NCBI RefSeq assembly: GCF_004354085.1
Contig: NZ_SMSE01000001.1
Span: 543,335-607,334, forward strand
Length of the DNA stretch: 64,000 nt
Origin: Seongchinamella unica
GTDB lineage: Bacteria; Pseudomonadota; Gammaproteobacteria; Pseudomonadales; Halieaceae
Reading direction: 5' to 3'
A model generated the notes under the pieces. The model did not search any database and was not told the DNA's origin. It saw only the letters and a list, made by a program, of their open reading frames with translations. The number at the start of each line of letters is the position of its first letter. The first letter of the stretch is position 1. The position numbers were made by a program, and so were the translations under genes. This document shows positions 38,025 to 48,101 of the stretch, piece by piece.

Positions 38025-39104
38025 TCAGGCGTTACCTTTTACGGTTACGTTGAGCTCCGCCGCAAAGTCCAGCATGCGCTTCAGGGGCACCATGGCCCGC
38101 TCTCCCAGCTCGGGGTCAACGAAGATCTCATTGTCGTCGCGGTCAAATACACCGGCCAGAGACTCCAGCTCATTCATTGCCATCCACGGGCAATTGGCGC
38201 AGCTGCGACAGGTCGCTCCCTCACCCGCGGTGGGTGCAATGATGAACTCCTTGTCGGGTGATTCCTGCTGTAGTTTGTAGAAAATGCCCTGGTCGGTAGC
38301 GACGATAAAACGCTCGTTAGGCAGTTCCTTCGAGGCCCTGATGATCTGGGTGGTCGAACCTACCCGATCCGCCAGCTCCAACACCGCCGCCGGTGATTCC
38401 GGATGCACCAGCACCGCAGCATCCGGATACACCGCCTTGAGGTCGGCAATACCCCGGGCCTTGAACTCTTCGTGCACGATACAGGCACCGTCCCACATAA
38501 TGATGTCGGCCCCGGTTTGCCGGCGCACATAATCACCGAGGTGCTGGTCCGGCGCCCAGATGATTTTCTCGCCCTGCTCAGCCAGGTGCTCGGCCACATC
38601 CAGGGCGATACTGGAAGTCACCACCCAGTCCGCCCGCGCCTTCACGGCGGCAGACGTATTGGCATAGACCACCACCTTCCTGTCCGGGTGCTGGTCGCAG
38701 AAAGCGGAGAACTCCTCGATCGGGCAGCCCAGGTCCAGTGAACAGGTCGCTTCCAGGGTTGGCATCAATACCCGCTTGTCAGGCGTCAGTATTTTGGCGG
38801 TTTCCCCCATAAACTTCACACCCGCGACCACCAGGGTCCGGGCCGGGTGATCGTGGCCAAAGCGCGCCATCTCGAGGGAGTCGGAGACGCAGCCTCCGGT
38901 TTCCTCGGCAAGCGCCTGTACCGCTGGCGAGGTGTAGTAGTGGGCAACCAGAACGGCATCTTCAGCCTCAAGGCGAGCCTTGATCTGCGCCTTCAGAGAT
39001 GCCTCCTGCTCCGCGCTCAAGCGGTGCTGTTCGGCGTGATCCAGGTGATACTGCACCTGTTCACGAATGGTTTCGAGTTTGTCGGAGGCGATGCTCATGG
39101 TCAT
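38025..39104 (-). CDS. nadA: Quinolinate synthase A
   Basis: 359 residues from ATG 39104 (MTMSIASDK); ATG 39098 is close. [18 protein letters not shown] is the active-site start. The three cluster ligands are expected in [22 protein letters not shown] and [13 protein letters not shown]. Condenses iminoaspartate and DHAP into quinolinate with a 4Fe-4S cluster, the second step of NAD synthesis. The frame is open to 39200, but that region faces the divergent gene. Confidence 0.96.
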   Translation of the reverse strand: MTMSIASDKLETIREQVQYHLDHAEQHRLSAEQEASLKAQIKARLEAEDAVLVAHYYTSPAVQALAEETGGCVSDSLEMARFGHDHPARTLVVAGVKFMGETAKILTPDKRVLMPTLEATCSLDLGCPIEEFSAFCDQHPDRKVVVYANTSAAVKARADWVVTSSIALDVAEHLAEQGEKIIWAPDQHLGDYVRRQTGADIIMWDGACIVHEEFKARGIADLKAVYPDAAVLVHPESPAAVLELADRVGSTTQIIRASKELPNERFIVATDQGIFYKLQQESPDKEFIIAPTAGEGATCRSCANCPWMAMNELESLAGVFDRDDNEIFVDPELGERAMVPLKRMLDFAAELNVTVKGNA

Positions 39105-39200
39105 GTTCGGAGAGGCAAAACGGGCCGGCAAGTCTACCATAGATTGGCAACAGCGTAATTCTGCTTTACCCTCGTTCAACGCAACTGGGAAAGCTGACAA

Positions 39201-39692
39201 ATGGTGAAGTACGACTACGTTAAAACCCGACGGGAAGACGTGACGCAGTACAAGGAAAACCAGCTCCCGGCGATCAAGGCGGTTCTGCGCTGGGTCAGCA
39301 GGTTTCAGGCGGGCGTCTTTCGCCTGAGCAAGGGCCGACTGATGAACACCTTTCTTGGAGGCCCCGTATGCATGGTCACCATGACCGGGGCCAAGTCAGG
39401 CAAAACCCGGCGGCTGCCTCTCATTCACGTCCCCCACGGGGACAACAAGCTGCTGGTTGCCTCCAGCGGGGGTATGCCCGAAAATCCGGCCTGGTACTAC
39501 AACATCAAAGCCCACCCGGAGATCAGGATCATGGCCGATGGCCATGAAAAAAACTACATCGCGCGCCAGATCAGCGACGAGGAAAAAGCTGCCCTGTGGC
39601 CGGTGCTGCTGGCGGTCTATCCCGATTTCGACGAGTACCAGGCCCGGACCGACCGCAATATCCCCGTTTTCAGCTGCGAACCGGGGAACTGA
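39201..39692 (+). CDS. Ddn/DUF385-family nitroreductase-like protein
   Basis: 163 residues. [31 protein letters not shown] and [19 protein letters not shown] are the marks of the deazaflavin-dependent nitroreductase family (PNPOx-like split barrel). In mycobacteria these use F420; in a gammaproteobacterium the cofactor may be FMN or F420, which the sequence does not show. Divergent from nadA. The 115 bases after its end hold nothing I can identify. Confidence 0.8.
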   Translation: MVKYDYVKTRREDVTQYKENQLPAIKAVLRWVSRFQAGVFRLSKGRLMNTFLGGPVCMVTMTGAKSGKTRRLPLIHVPHGDNKLLVASSGGMPENPAWYYNIKAHPEIRIMADGHEKNYIARQISDEEKAALWPVLLAVYPDFDEYQARTDRNIPVFSCEPGN

Positions 39693-39807
39693 TTACTCCA
39701 TTTGAAGGGCGAAGCTACAGGCAACAGTCGCACTCAAGGCATGCGCGAGCAGGTCACCCGACCAGAAGAGTCGACCCGAACATGCAGCCACCGCTGTTAC
39801 GCCTGCG

Positions 39808-40620
39808 CTAATCGTCTATCCACTCCGGCCAGTCACTGCCAAGTCTGCCGCTCCAGTTGGGCGTCCGCCGTTCAATATAGGCCATGCCGCCTTCAACGGC
39901 GTCGGCCCTGGACATACTGTAATGAAGGCAGCAGTTCTCTTTCGCCGCGACCGCGCCGTAACTCATATCCAGACCCTGCCACAGCAGCCTCTTGTGCATG
40001 CCCATGGCCAGGGGCGCGGCGTTGGCGACCATATCGCTGGCGATTTCCAGGGCCGTGTCCAGCACCCGGTCAGCAGGGACGCAGCGACCGGCCAGCCCCC
40101 AGTCCAGCGCCTCACGACCACTGAGCCGCTGACCGCGCATCAGCAATTCCAGCGCTTTTTCCACGCCGATCATTCGCGGCAGCAGGTACTCCATGGCGAA
40201 GTCGGTGACCACCCCGCGACGGGACTGGAGAAAACCGTACTTCCCCTCCTCGGCAAATACCCGGATATCCGCCTGCATGGCGATCCCAAGGCCAACACCT
40301 ACCGCATGGCCGTTACAGGCCGCGATCACTGGTTTTCGCACCTCAAATGCCTGCATCGACAACGGACAGGATGCAACCTCCCCACTGACCGCGTTGCCAT
40401 CGAAGGTTTCACCCCCGCCGCTCATGTCAGCTCCGGCACAGAAACTGGATCCGACACCGGTCACCACCACTGCCCCGATGGCATCGTCCGTATCACAGCG
40501 CCGGTAAGCAGTTCCCAGCCCCTCAATCATGCCCGGCGAGAGTGTATTGTGATCTCCGGGGCGGTTGAGCGTGATAACGGCCACCCCCTGTTCCAGCTCA
40601 AACAGCACATCTTCGGTCAT
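39808..40620 (-). CDS. Enoyl-CoA hydratase/isomerase family protein
   Basis: 270 residues from ATG 40620 (MTEDVLFELEQGVAVITLNRP), with AGGGA nine bases upstream. Crotonase marks FCAGADMSGGG and NGHAVGVGLGIAMQADIRVF form the oxyanion hole; RRGVVTDFAMEYLLPRMIG covers the active-site loop. No near-neighbour pathway genes; convergent with the Ddn-like gene. Substrate unknown. Confidence 0.85.
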   Translation of the reverse strand: MTEDVLFELEQGVAVITLNRPGDHNTLSPGMIEGLGTAYRRCDTDDAIGAVVVTGVGSSFCAGADMSGGGETFDGNAVSGEVASCPLSMQAFEVRKPVIAACNGHAVGVGLGIAMQADIRVFAEEGKYGFLQSRRGVVTDFAMEYLLPRMIGVEKALELLMRGQRLSGREALDWGLAGRCVPADRVLDTALEIASDMVANAAPLAMGMHKRLLWQGLDMSYGAVAAKENCCLHYSMSRADAVEGGMAYIERRTPNWSGRLGSDWPEWIDD

Positions 40621-40773
40621 CGGTCTTGTCCCTGGAAATACAGTCGCTAGCATAGTACATCCCTGCGGCGGGCCAATGGCGAACGCGGCCAGCGGTCATA
40701 CGCACCCTCGCCAAGGGCAGGAGACATGGTAATTTTTAATAAACTATAAGTAGAATTTCGCTGAATTATTCCG

Positions 40774-40790
40774 TATAACCTCATGTTATA
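40774..40790. promoter_or_regulatory. Dyad TATAAC-N5-GTTATA before the GGDEF-EAL gene
   Basis: Perfect 6-bp inverted repeat in the AT-rich stretch 40730-40800 of the 249-base gap 40621-40869, with AAGGA at 40793-40797 after it. Looks like the promoter/operator of the c-di-GMP gene. No clean -35/-10 pair was found. Confidence 0.35.
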
Positions 40791-40869
40791 TAAAGGATAA
40801 GCGCCTATTGACCTGATTATTATTGAGGGACGCAGGCGGCAACAATCGGCGGATGACCGGGAACTAGCG

Positions 40870-42576
40870 TTGGAACAACACACGGTACTGATTATTTCCG
40901 AGAGCAGCGCGGATCATGCGATCCTCTCTGCCTCTCTCGGTCGTGCCGTACCTGCGCGTTTTAACCTGGCCTCTTCCGAGTCCATGGACCGCCCGCTTGA
41001 GGCGCTGCTGGACCCCATGGTTGACGCGGTCATCATGGCCTACGGCCCTGAAACCGAGTACCTGCTGCGACTGGCCCAGAAAAACCAGGCCACTGTTCCC
41101 CTTATCCTGTTGCTGGACGAGCAGGACGACCGGTTGGCCGAACAACTGCGCGAGTACGGTGCGCAGGATTATCTGGTCAGAGGCCAGCTGCAGGACGCCC
41201 TGGTGCACAGGGTCCTGGATTACTCGATTCAGCTGAAGCGGGCCCGGGACACGATAAAGCAGCTCTCCAGTCGCGATTCGCTCACCGGCGCCCTCAACCG
41301 GACCGGGTTCAGGGCCCACATGGAACGGGCCATGGAGCGCAGCGAGCGCTATGGCTTTAGCACCGCACTGCTCTATATCAACATGGATCAGTTCGCCAAT
41401 ATTAACGACCACTACGGCGAAACCGACGGCGATCTGTTGATCAAGACCATTTCCCGCCGCCTGATCAACAAGATGCGCAGCACAGACAGTATTGCCCGCC
41501 TCGGTGGTGATGAATTTGCGATTGTGCTGGAGGACGTCAGCAGTGTGAAAGATGTGGAATTGATCGCCGAAAAGATGATCAAGTCCATCACTGCCCCGAT
41601 GATTCTGAGCGAACAGCAGGTCTCCATCGATGCCAGTATTGGCGCGGTGATCTACCCCGATGACGGCAAGGAGTTCCCGGAGCTGGTGGACTATGCACGC
41701 TCGGCGATGCAGGAGGCCAAGAGTGTCGCCGGCAGTAAATTTGTCCGTTACAGCGAACAACTGTCATTCGACCACGGCGGCAGTACATCACTGGCTGCAG
41801 AGCTGCGGACCGCAGTGCGCAAAAACCAGTTTGAACTGCATTACCAGCCACGCATTGACCTGGCCACCGGCCGCCTGTGTGGCCTGGAGGCGCTGTTGCG
41901 CTGGAATCACCCCGAGCGCGGCCTGCTCTGCCCGGGGGAATTTATTGCTGCCTGCGAAGATATGGGCCTGATGCGCACTATCGGCTATCAGGTGATTCAG
42001 CACGCCTGCTCCGCCCAGGTCTGGATGGAGGAACAGGGCATCCGCGACGTGGATGTGGCAGTGAATATCTCTTTCTCCCAGTTCCAGGACGATCGCTTCG
42101 GGGATATCGTCAAGGACATTATCAAGCGCAGTGGCTCCGACGCTTCCCGGCTCGAGTTCGAGCTGACCGAAACCACGATTTTGAAGAGCCCCGATGCGGT
42201 CAAACGGCGCATGGACGAACTGCGCCAGTTGGGCATTTCCTTCTCGCTGGATGACTTCGGTACCGGCTTCTCCCAGCTCTCCCACCTGACCGAACTGCCA
42301 ATTTCGGCACTGAAGATCGACGCCCGTTTTGTCCGCGACCTGCCCAACAGCCCGCAACAGGAAGCGGTGTGTACCATGATCATCGAAATGGCCAGGCGAC
42401 TGGGCATGATGGTCGTGGCGGAAGGAGCTGAGACCCACGAGCAGGTTGAATACCTGCGAGAGCAGCAGTGCCAGCAGGTGCAGGGTTTTTACTACAGCCC
42501 GGCGATTCCCCTGCAGCAGCTGCCGCGCTTCGTGAAAGAACTTCACTTCAAACGGCGCGAGCCCCTGTTTTCCTGA
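40870..42576 (+). CDS. REC-like/GGDEF/EAL c-di-GMP protein
   Basis: 568 residues. N-terminal 1-115 looks like a degenerate receiver (VLIISESSADHAILSASL; no phospho-Asp motif). GGDEF domain about 125-290 with intact RLGGDEFAIVLE. EAL domain about 305-555 with GLEALLRWNHP, FELTET, LDDFGTGFSQLSHL and AEGAET, so both activities could be present. Start is TTG 40870 with no good ribosome site. The frame stays open upstream to a stop at 40798, and AAGGA at 40793-40797 would suit a non-standard ATT at 40807, so the N-terminus is uncertain. Confidence 0.87.
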   Translation: MEQHTVLIISESSADHAILSASLGRAVPARFNLASSESMDRPLEALLDPMVDAVIMAYGPETEYLLRLAQKNQATVPLILLLDEQDDRLAEQLREYGAQDYLVRGQLQDALVHRVLDYSIQLKRARDTIKQLSSRDSLTGALNRTGFRAHMERAMERSERYGFSTALLYINMDQFANINDHYGETDGDLLIKTISRRLINKMRSTDSIARLGGDEFAIVLEDVSSVKDVELIAEKMIKSITAPMILSEQQVSIDASIGAVIYPDDGKEFPELVDYARSAMQEAKSVAGSKFVRYSEQLSFDHGGSTSLAAELRTAVRKNQFELHYQPRIDLATGRLCGLEALLRWNHPERGLLCPGEFIAACEDMGLMRTIGYQVIQHACSAQVWMEEQGIRDVDVAVNISFSQFQDDRFGDIVKDIIKRSGSDASRLEFELTETTILKSPDAVKRRMDELRQLGISFSLDDFGTGFSQLSHLTELPISALKIDARFVRDLPNSPQQEAVCTMIIEMARRLGMMVVAEGAETHEQVEYLREQQCQQVQGFYYSPAIPLQQLPRFVKELHFKRREPLFS

Positions 42577-42598
42577 ACTCGCTCGTTAACGGCGCCGG

Positions 42599-43828
42599 CT
42601 AATAGACAACGCAGTTACGGCCTTTTTTCTTTGCCTTGTACAGTTTGGTATCGGCCGCGGAAAGCACGGATTCCGGGTCGGGATGGTTATCGCCCCGGGC
42701 GGCGATCCCTGCACTCACCGTCACGCTCACCTGGTCGGATTTGAGCTTTGTTGCGCCCCTGCGGCGTGACCCTTCTTTTGCCCGCGCCGGCCGCCGTTTG
42801 CGATCGCGGATGGACATCTTGTAGTTGGCAATGCTCTCCCGGACCTGGTCCATCGCGGCAGCACAGTCCTCAGTGGATCGGCGGGGGAAAACCACACAAA
42901 ATTCTTCGCCGCCATAGCGGTAGGCCGTGCCGCCATTGCCGACTTGTTTGACCCGGGAAGCGACCAGCTTGAGAACATCATCCCCTACATCGTGGCCGTG
43001 GGTATCGTTGAATTTCTTGAAATGATCAACATCCAGCATGGCGATACTGTAGCGTCGGCCCAATGTATTGAGCCGTTCATTGAGAGCGCGGCGACCGAGC
43101 AGCCCGGTGAGGTCATCGCGATAGGCCATCGAATGGGAACTGCGCAGCAGTCCCCAGACCACACTGAGACCACCGGCAATGCCCATCACCACGGAAATAT
43201 CGTCCAGGTGCAGCAGCGCCAGCGAGAAAAAACCCGCAGCGAGGACGCCGGCGAGCGCCACTTCCGTCTCGCTGTCGCGCACTATCACCAGCACAAGGGC
43301 CAGGAATCCCACCGCCGCGAATAGCAGGCTGGCGCCGCTGGAAAGTATATAGCCCTCCAACGGCTTGGCGGAGAACAGGCCCCGGGTGGCAGCATCGGCG
43401 CCATTTATCCCGTCTGCGATCACAAAACACAGACCCGCGAGCCCCAGGAAGAAGACAGCGGTGAGCAGTCCGTAGGTGTTGAACAAGCCCCGTTCCGGTG
43501 CCAGTAACAGGTATGCACAAAGCAACGGAACGCCAAGACTGGCCACCAGAAACAACCGGGCTGCATCCGGCTCACCCAGGCTGACCTGAAGGTAATTCTG
43601 GATCAGCCAGAACAACGAGGCAGTACCCACAGCCGCCAGTAGCAAACGCAGCCGCTGGAACTGGTAGGCGATGACCAGGCAGGCCATGGCAACGAAATAA
43701 GGGAGGTTGGCGACGATAATCCTGGTTTCGTCACCCAGTTGATCAAGATAGCCGCGAGCCAGCAGGCCACCGCCGACAATGACCGTCGGTGCCAGCAGCC
43801 TGATTAGCGCAGCCCAGTGCACACGCAT
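42599..43828 (-). CDS. Membrane diguanylate cyclase
   Basis: 409 residues. Seven or eight hydrophobic segments fill about 5-230, followed by a GGDEF domain about 240-409 with DDLTGLLGRRAL, DVDHFKKFNDTHGHDVGD and the active RYGGEEFCVVF. An Arg/Lys-rich insert (RDRKRRPARAKEGSRRRG) sits inside the GGDEF domain near residue 345-360, which is unusual. Makes c-di-GMP at the inner membrane. Convergent with the previous gene and divergent from the next. Confidence 0.92.
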   Translation of the reverse strand: MRVHWAALIRLLAPTVIVGGGLLARGYLDQLGDETRIIVANLPYFVAMACLVIAYQFQRLRLLLAAVGTASLFWLIQNYLQVSLGEPDAARLFLVASLGVPLLCAYLLLAPERGLFNTYGLLTAVFFLGLAGLCFVIADGINGADAATRGLFSAKPLEGYILSSGASLLFAAVGFLALVLVIVRDSETEVALAGVLAAGFFSLALLHLDDISVVMGIAGGLSVVWGLLRSSHSMAYRDDLTGLLGRRALNERLNTLGRRYSIAMLDVDHFKKFNDTHGHDVGDDVLKLVASRVKQVGNGGTAYRYGGEEFCVVFPRRSTEDCAAAMDQVRESIANYKMSIRDRKRRPARAKEGSRRRGATKLKSDQVSVTVSAGIAARGDNHPDPESVLSAADTKLYKAKKKGRNCVVY

Positions 43829-43963
43829 CCCGCTTTCATCACCCCGTCGTCCCGGTTCTTATACGTCCCGTTCGCCTGCTTACCCTTTCTACCATTCGGG
43901 CTAGGCGATACCTTCCAGTGATGATAGCCTAGAAAACCTATAACAGCATTACCTCATAACTCC

Positions 43964-45763
43964 ATGTCCAGCGACAACCGTGCACACCAACGGGCAAAAA
44001 TTCTCGTCTGCGATGACGATATCAATGTTCGGCTGCTTACCCGCCAGTGCCTGGAGGCGGAAAACATGGTGGTGGTGGAAGCCGCTGACGGCCTCGAAGC
44101 CCTGGACGTGTTCACTCGGGAACGACCCGACCTCGTCTTCCTGGATGTAGAAATGCCCGGCATGACCGGGCTGGAAGTGTGCCAACGCCTGCGGCAAATG
44201 CCCCAGGGTGAATCCATTCCAATCATGATTGTCACCGGTTCCGATGATCGCCAATCCATCGACCAGGGCTTCGAGGCGGGGGCGACCCAGTACAAGACCA
44301 AGCCAGTGAACTGGTCCCTGCTGGGACGGGATGTACAATACATGTTGCGGGCAAGTGACGCCTTCAACGCCCTCAAGCGGCAGGAGGATCGCCTCCGCTA
44401 CCTGGCCTACTACGACCCGCTGACCAGCCTCCCCAACAGGCGCAGTTTCAACGAACAGCTCAATCGAATCCTGAAGCGCTGCCGTCGCCACAAGACCAGC
44501 GCCGCCCTGCTGTTCATCGACCTGGACCACTTCAAGCGGATCAATGACTCCATCGGCCACGGCCGCGGTGACCGCCTGCTGGTGGAAATAGCCAAGCGGC
44601 TGACCAACGAGCTGCGCGAAGACGACGCGATCAACTACTACACAGACAACAGCGCCGAGGACGAAAACGAGGACGCCAGCACCGAGATCGCCCGGCTGGG
44701 CGGCGACGAATTCACCGTTGTACTGTCTGACATCAACGATGCCATGCAGGTGGAACGGGTGGCCAAGCGCATTCTCGACAGCCTGTCCGAACCGATCGCC
44801 CTGCAGACCCATAATCCGGTTGTAACCCCCAGTGTCGGTATCGCCCTGTTTCCCCAGGATGGCGAGGACCCGGACACACTGGTGCGCAATGCCGATACCG
44901 CCATGTACGCGGCAAAGGCCCACGGCCGGGCTTGTTACCGATTCTACGACGAGGCCATGAACGCCCTGGCGGTGGAGCAGCTCAAAATGGAGGAAGAGCT
45001 ACGCGATGCCATGCGCAATCACGAGCTCGAGCTCCGCTACCAACCGCAGATTGACACCAACAGTGGTGAGGTAGTGAGCATGGAAGCCCTTGTTCGCTGG
45101 AAGCACCCGGAACGGGGCATGGTCTCACCCCTGACTTTCATTCCCGTGGCCGAGCGCACGGGACAGATTATCGAGCTGGGCGCCTGGGTGATGGGCGAGG
45201 TCGCGCGCCACTGCCATTACTGGGACTCCATGGGGCTAAAACCCTTTCGCGTATGCGTCAATATTTCCCCACTGCAGTTCAACCAGACCAATCTGCCGCA
45301 GTCGATCGGCAAGTTCCTGAAAGAATCGGGAATGGACGCAGGACGCCTGGAACTGGAACTCACCGAGAGCGCCATCATGACTGACGCGCAAACCAATATC
45401 GAGAGACTCCAGCAGTTGAAGGCGCTGGGGCTGGAATTAGCCGTGGATGATTTCGGCACCGGCTATTCTTCGCTCAGCTACCTGAAGCGCTTTCCTATCG
45501 ACACCCTGAAAATCGATCAGAGCTTCGTCGCCGACCTCGATAGCGCCGATGGTGCCGCCATCGTCGACGCTATCATCGCCCTGTCGAAGACCCTGAATCT
45601 GAGGGTGATCGCCGAGGGCATCGAAGACAAGGAACAGCTCGATTACCTCGTCAAGCGCGGCTGTGACCTGCTGCAGGGTTACTACTTCTCACGGCCGATT
45701 TACCCTGAAGACGTACCGGACATGTTGCGCCAGAATTTCTCCGAGGCGCTGAACCAATCTTGA
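43964..45763 (+). CDS. Response regulator with GGDEF and EAL domains
   Basis: 599 residues. Receiver 1-125 with acidic pocket CDDD and phospho-Asp61 in FLDVEMPG, Lys in TKPVNW. GGDEF about 145-325 with IARLGGDEFTVVLS and an acidic insert (DNSAEDENEDAST) before it. EAL about 345-590 with SMEALVRWKHP, ELTESAIM, VDDFGTGYSSLSYL and AEGIED. All key residues are intact. A phosphorelay input is expected; no kinase is directly adjacent, but two sensor kinases lie 3 kb downstream. 23 bases before the subtilase gene. Confidence 0.93.
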   Translation: MSSDNRAHQRAKILVCDDDINVRLLTRQCLEAENMVVVEAADGLEALDVFTRERPDLVFLDVEMPGMTGLEVCQRLRQMPQGESIPIMIVTGSDDRQSIDQGFEAGATQYKTKPVNWSLLGRDVQYMLRASDAFNALKRQEDRLRYLAYYDPLTSLPNRRSFNEQLNRILKRCRRHKTSAALLFIDLDHFKRINDSIGHGRGDRLLVEIAKRLTNELREDDAINYYTDNSAEDENEDASTEIARLGGDEFTVVLSDINDAMQVERVAKRILDSLSEPIALQTHNPVVTPSVGIALFPQDGEDPDTLVRNADTAMYAAKAHGRACYRFYDEAMNALAVEQLKMEEELRDAMRNHELELRYQPQIDTNSGEVVSMEALVRWKHPERGMVSPLTFIPVAERTGQIIELGAWVMGEVARHCHYWDSMGLKPFRVCVNISPLQFNQTNLPQSIGKFLKESGMDAGRLELELTESAIMTDAQTNIERLQQLKALGLELAVDDFGTGYSSLSYLKRFPIDTLKIDQSFVADLDSADGAAIVDAIIALSKTLNLRVIAEGIEDKEQLDYLVKRGCDLLQGYYFSRPIYPEDVPDMLRQNFSEALNQS

Positions 45764-45786
45764 TCGATTCCCGGTAAGCCCTCGTC

Positions 45787-47745
45787 ATGACGTTCCTCCG
45801 ATTGCTGCTACTGCCGGCACTGCTGGCGGTTTCACCGACACTGGTAGCTGCGCCCGCAAAGCCACTGCATGTCATGCTACAGGGTGCCTCCGCCGACGAG
45901 ATGGCAACCCTGGTCAGGGACCAGGGGGGCGAGTTGACCCACCATCTCGGAATCATTAACGCGGTGGGGGCCAGGCTGTCCCGGCAGCAGCTCGAAGCAA
46001 TCCTCGACACGGGCAAAGTCGACCGCCACATTGACGACCTCGCGCTCAGCGACCAACCGACCGAAGCGCCCCCGGCGGAGGCCGGCTGCCAGGTAGCCGG
46101 GGCGGTGGAAATAAGCCAGACAGGAAACCACTTTGCGTGGCGACTCTACAACAAGGGCGGCAAGCCGCAGAAGCTGCGAGAACTCGAGTTGCGCTGGCCA
46201 GAACGCCTGGGAATGGCAACGTCGATCGCTCTCGGCAAACAGCCGTTGCCGATCCAAAATGCCGCCACGGAAGGCCAACTCCTCACACTGGCTTTTAGCG
46301 AAGACAGGGCGCCAACCCTGAGCGGCCAGCAGGAACTGACCGTATCATTTGAACAGTCCCCGCAACCCGTCCCTGCGCAGAGTGAATACGATCTCACACT
46401 GAGCTTTGGCATAGATTGTGACGTCAGCCTTATCCCGGGCTACAGGGACAACGCGGACAACTACTACTACAGCCAGGTATCGGGTGCCGAAGCGCTGCAT
46501 CGCCACGGCGTACGGGGTAACGGCGTAACGGTGGCTGTGCTGGACTCAGGATTATGGGACCACCCCAATCTGTTGAACGACAGCCAGGGCAGGCAGCGGG
46601 TAAAGGCACGCTACGACGCCATCAACCATTCCGAAGGCGACGTATTTGATGAAAGCGGGCACGGCTCGCACCTCACCAGCATTCTGGCCCACAGCGGCGC
46701 AACACTGTCAGCGGGGACGCCCACTGGCGGCTACAAGGGTATTGCTCCGGACGCGTCCATTGTCGCCATCAAAGCATTCGACGAGTCCGGCCAGGGCGGG
46801 CTGCTCGACATCGTCCGCGGGGTGCAGTGGGCCGTGGACAACAGGGAAAAATACAATATCAGAGTGCTGAACCTCTCCTTTTCCGCCCGACCTCGCTGGC
46901 CCTATTTTCTGGACCCGATCAACCAGGCGGTCATGCGCGCCTGGTCCGCCGGAATTACCGTGGTGGCAGCGGCCGGTAACTCCGGCCCCAAGCCGATGAC
47001 CGTGGGCTCACCAGGAAACCTGCCCTACATCATCACAGTGGGAGCCGTCACCGACTCCTGGACCGCTGACACCCGCACAGACGACTACGTGCCCGATTTC
47101 TCCTCCCGGGGCCCCACCCCGGAGGCCCACATCAAACCCGACATAGTGGCTCCAGGTGGTCACATGACCGGCCTGACCCGGCCGGGTTCGGGGCTGGTAA
47201 AGCAACATCCCGAGTACCAGTTGCCGGGCGGCGAGCTGGTAATGACGGGTACGTCGCAGGCAGCGGCACTGGTCTCCGGCCTCGTTGCCTTGCTGTTGCA
47301 ACTGGAGCCCGACCTGTCACCGGATGATGTGAAATGCAAACTGCTGAGTACCGCTGAGCCGGCGATAAACACGGACGGTCTGCTGGCCTACAGCCCCTTC
47401 CAGCAGGGCCACGGCTACGTGAGCATTACCCGTGCCATAACCCTGGGGGACAGGGGCTGCGGCAACGCAGACCTGAACCTCTCCAGGGACATGGCCGGCG
47501 AGGAGCATTTTGAAGGACCGGCGATTGTCGCTGAAGACCAGCAGATCACCCTCCCGGGCCTGAAAACCATGCTTTCCCCCCTGCCATCGGCCAAAGGGGC
47601 CAGCGACACCCGGGTTTGGGGAGTCAAGGCACACGTCGAGCGCCTGGCGCCGGACTACCAGCCCCCCCCGCAGCATCCTTTTGACTGGGTGCAAATGTAC
47701 GAATTTGAGCGCAGCAGGATTCAAAAACTGTCCCGAAAACCCTGA
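45787..47745 (+). CDS. Secreted S8 subtilisin-family serine protease
   Basis: 652 residues. Signal peptide 1-22 (MTFLRLLLLPALLAVSPTLV), an inhibitor-like propeptide and a beta-rich region to about 225, then the S8 domain. Catalytic Asp253 in VAVLDSGLWDH, His292 in SGHGSHLTS, Ser490 in MTGTSQAAA, and the oxyanion Asn in AAAGNSGPK. The last 110 residues have no recognised domain. Exported, possibly by the type II system (inference). May process the repeat protein made from the next gene; that is position-based only. Confidence 0.93.
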   Translation: MTFLRLLLLPALLAVSPTLVAAPAKPLHVMLQGASADEMATLVRDQGGELTHHLGIINAVGARLSRQQLEAILDTGKVDRHIDDLALSDQPTEAPPAEAGCQVAGAVEISQTGNHFAWRLYNKGGKPQKLRELELRWPERLGMATSIALGKQPLPIQNAATEGQLLTLAFSEDRAPTLSGQQELTVSFEQSPQPVPAQSEYDLTLSFGIDCDVSLIPGYRDNADNYYYSQVSGAEALHRHGVRGNGVTVAVLDSGLWDHPNLLNDSQGRQRVKARYDAINHSEGDVFDESGHGSHLTSILAHSGATLSAGTPTGGYKGIAPDASIVAIKAFDESGQGGLLDIVRGVQWAVDNREKYNIRVLNLSFSARPRWPYFLDPINQAVMRAWSAGITVVAAAGNSGPKPMTVGSPGNLPYIITVGAVTDSWTADTRTDDYVPDFSSRGPTPEAHIKPDIVAPGGHMTGLTRPGSGLVKQHPEYQLPGGELVMTGTSQAAALVSGLVALLLQLEPDLSPDDVKCKLLSTAEPAINTDGLLAYSPFQQGHGYVSITRAITLGDRGCGNADLNLSRDMAGEEHFEGPAIVAEDQQITLPGLKTMLSPLPSAKGASDTRVWGVKAHVERLAPDYQPPPQHPFDWVQMYEFERSRIQKLSRKP

Positions 47746-48101
47746 TCTGCCCCACCGGCCTCCGGGGAAATGCAACTTGCACCCCTTGGCAATTACTGCC
47801 AATTACCCCTTACGGGGCATGACCTGGACCGGCGCTCTAAAAATCACATTTATTTCTTATATTTCAGAAGCTTAGAAAATTTCCTCCACACCAAAGAACC
47901 AGACCCCCTCAACCCTCGCTGCGCCAACTACCCCAAAATGGGTATATACCGGTCTTCATTCGCCCCACTACAGCTCGTATAACGAAGTCAACCATTCAGG
48001 AAAAAGAATGTGAACTGAGTCTCAGGGACGGACACCAAACTTTTAACCAGATCACGTTTCAGGTGTTAAGAGAACTCAATCAAACAAAAAGGCGACGAAC
48101 A
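47746..48101. other. 356-base gene-free region before the repeat-protein gene
   Basis: Contains a perfect inverted repeat TTGGCA-ATTAC-TGCCAA (47786-47802) and right after it CCCC-TTA-CGGGG (about 47806-47817), which could end subtilase transcription. An AT-rich stretch follows at about 47845-47885. The last 100 bases lead to a ribosome site AAGGCG before 48102. I looked for a c-di-GMP riboswitch core and saw none. Confidence 0.5.

Noticed and set aside
47746-48101. A c-di-GMP riboswitch before the repeat-protein gene
   Set aside because: Looked for because of the c-di-GMP genes nearby; no GEMM-type core or paired stems could be recognised.
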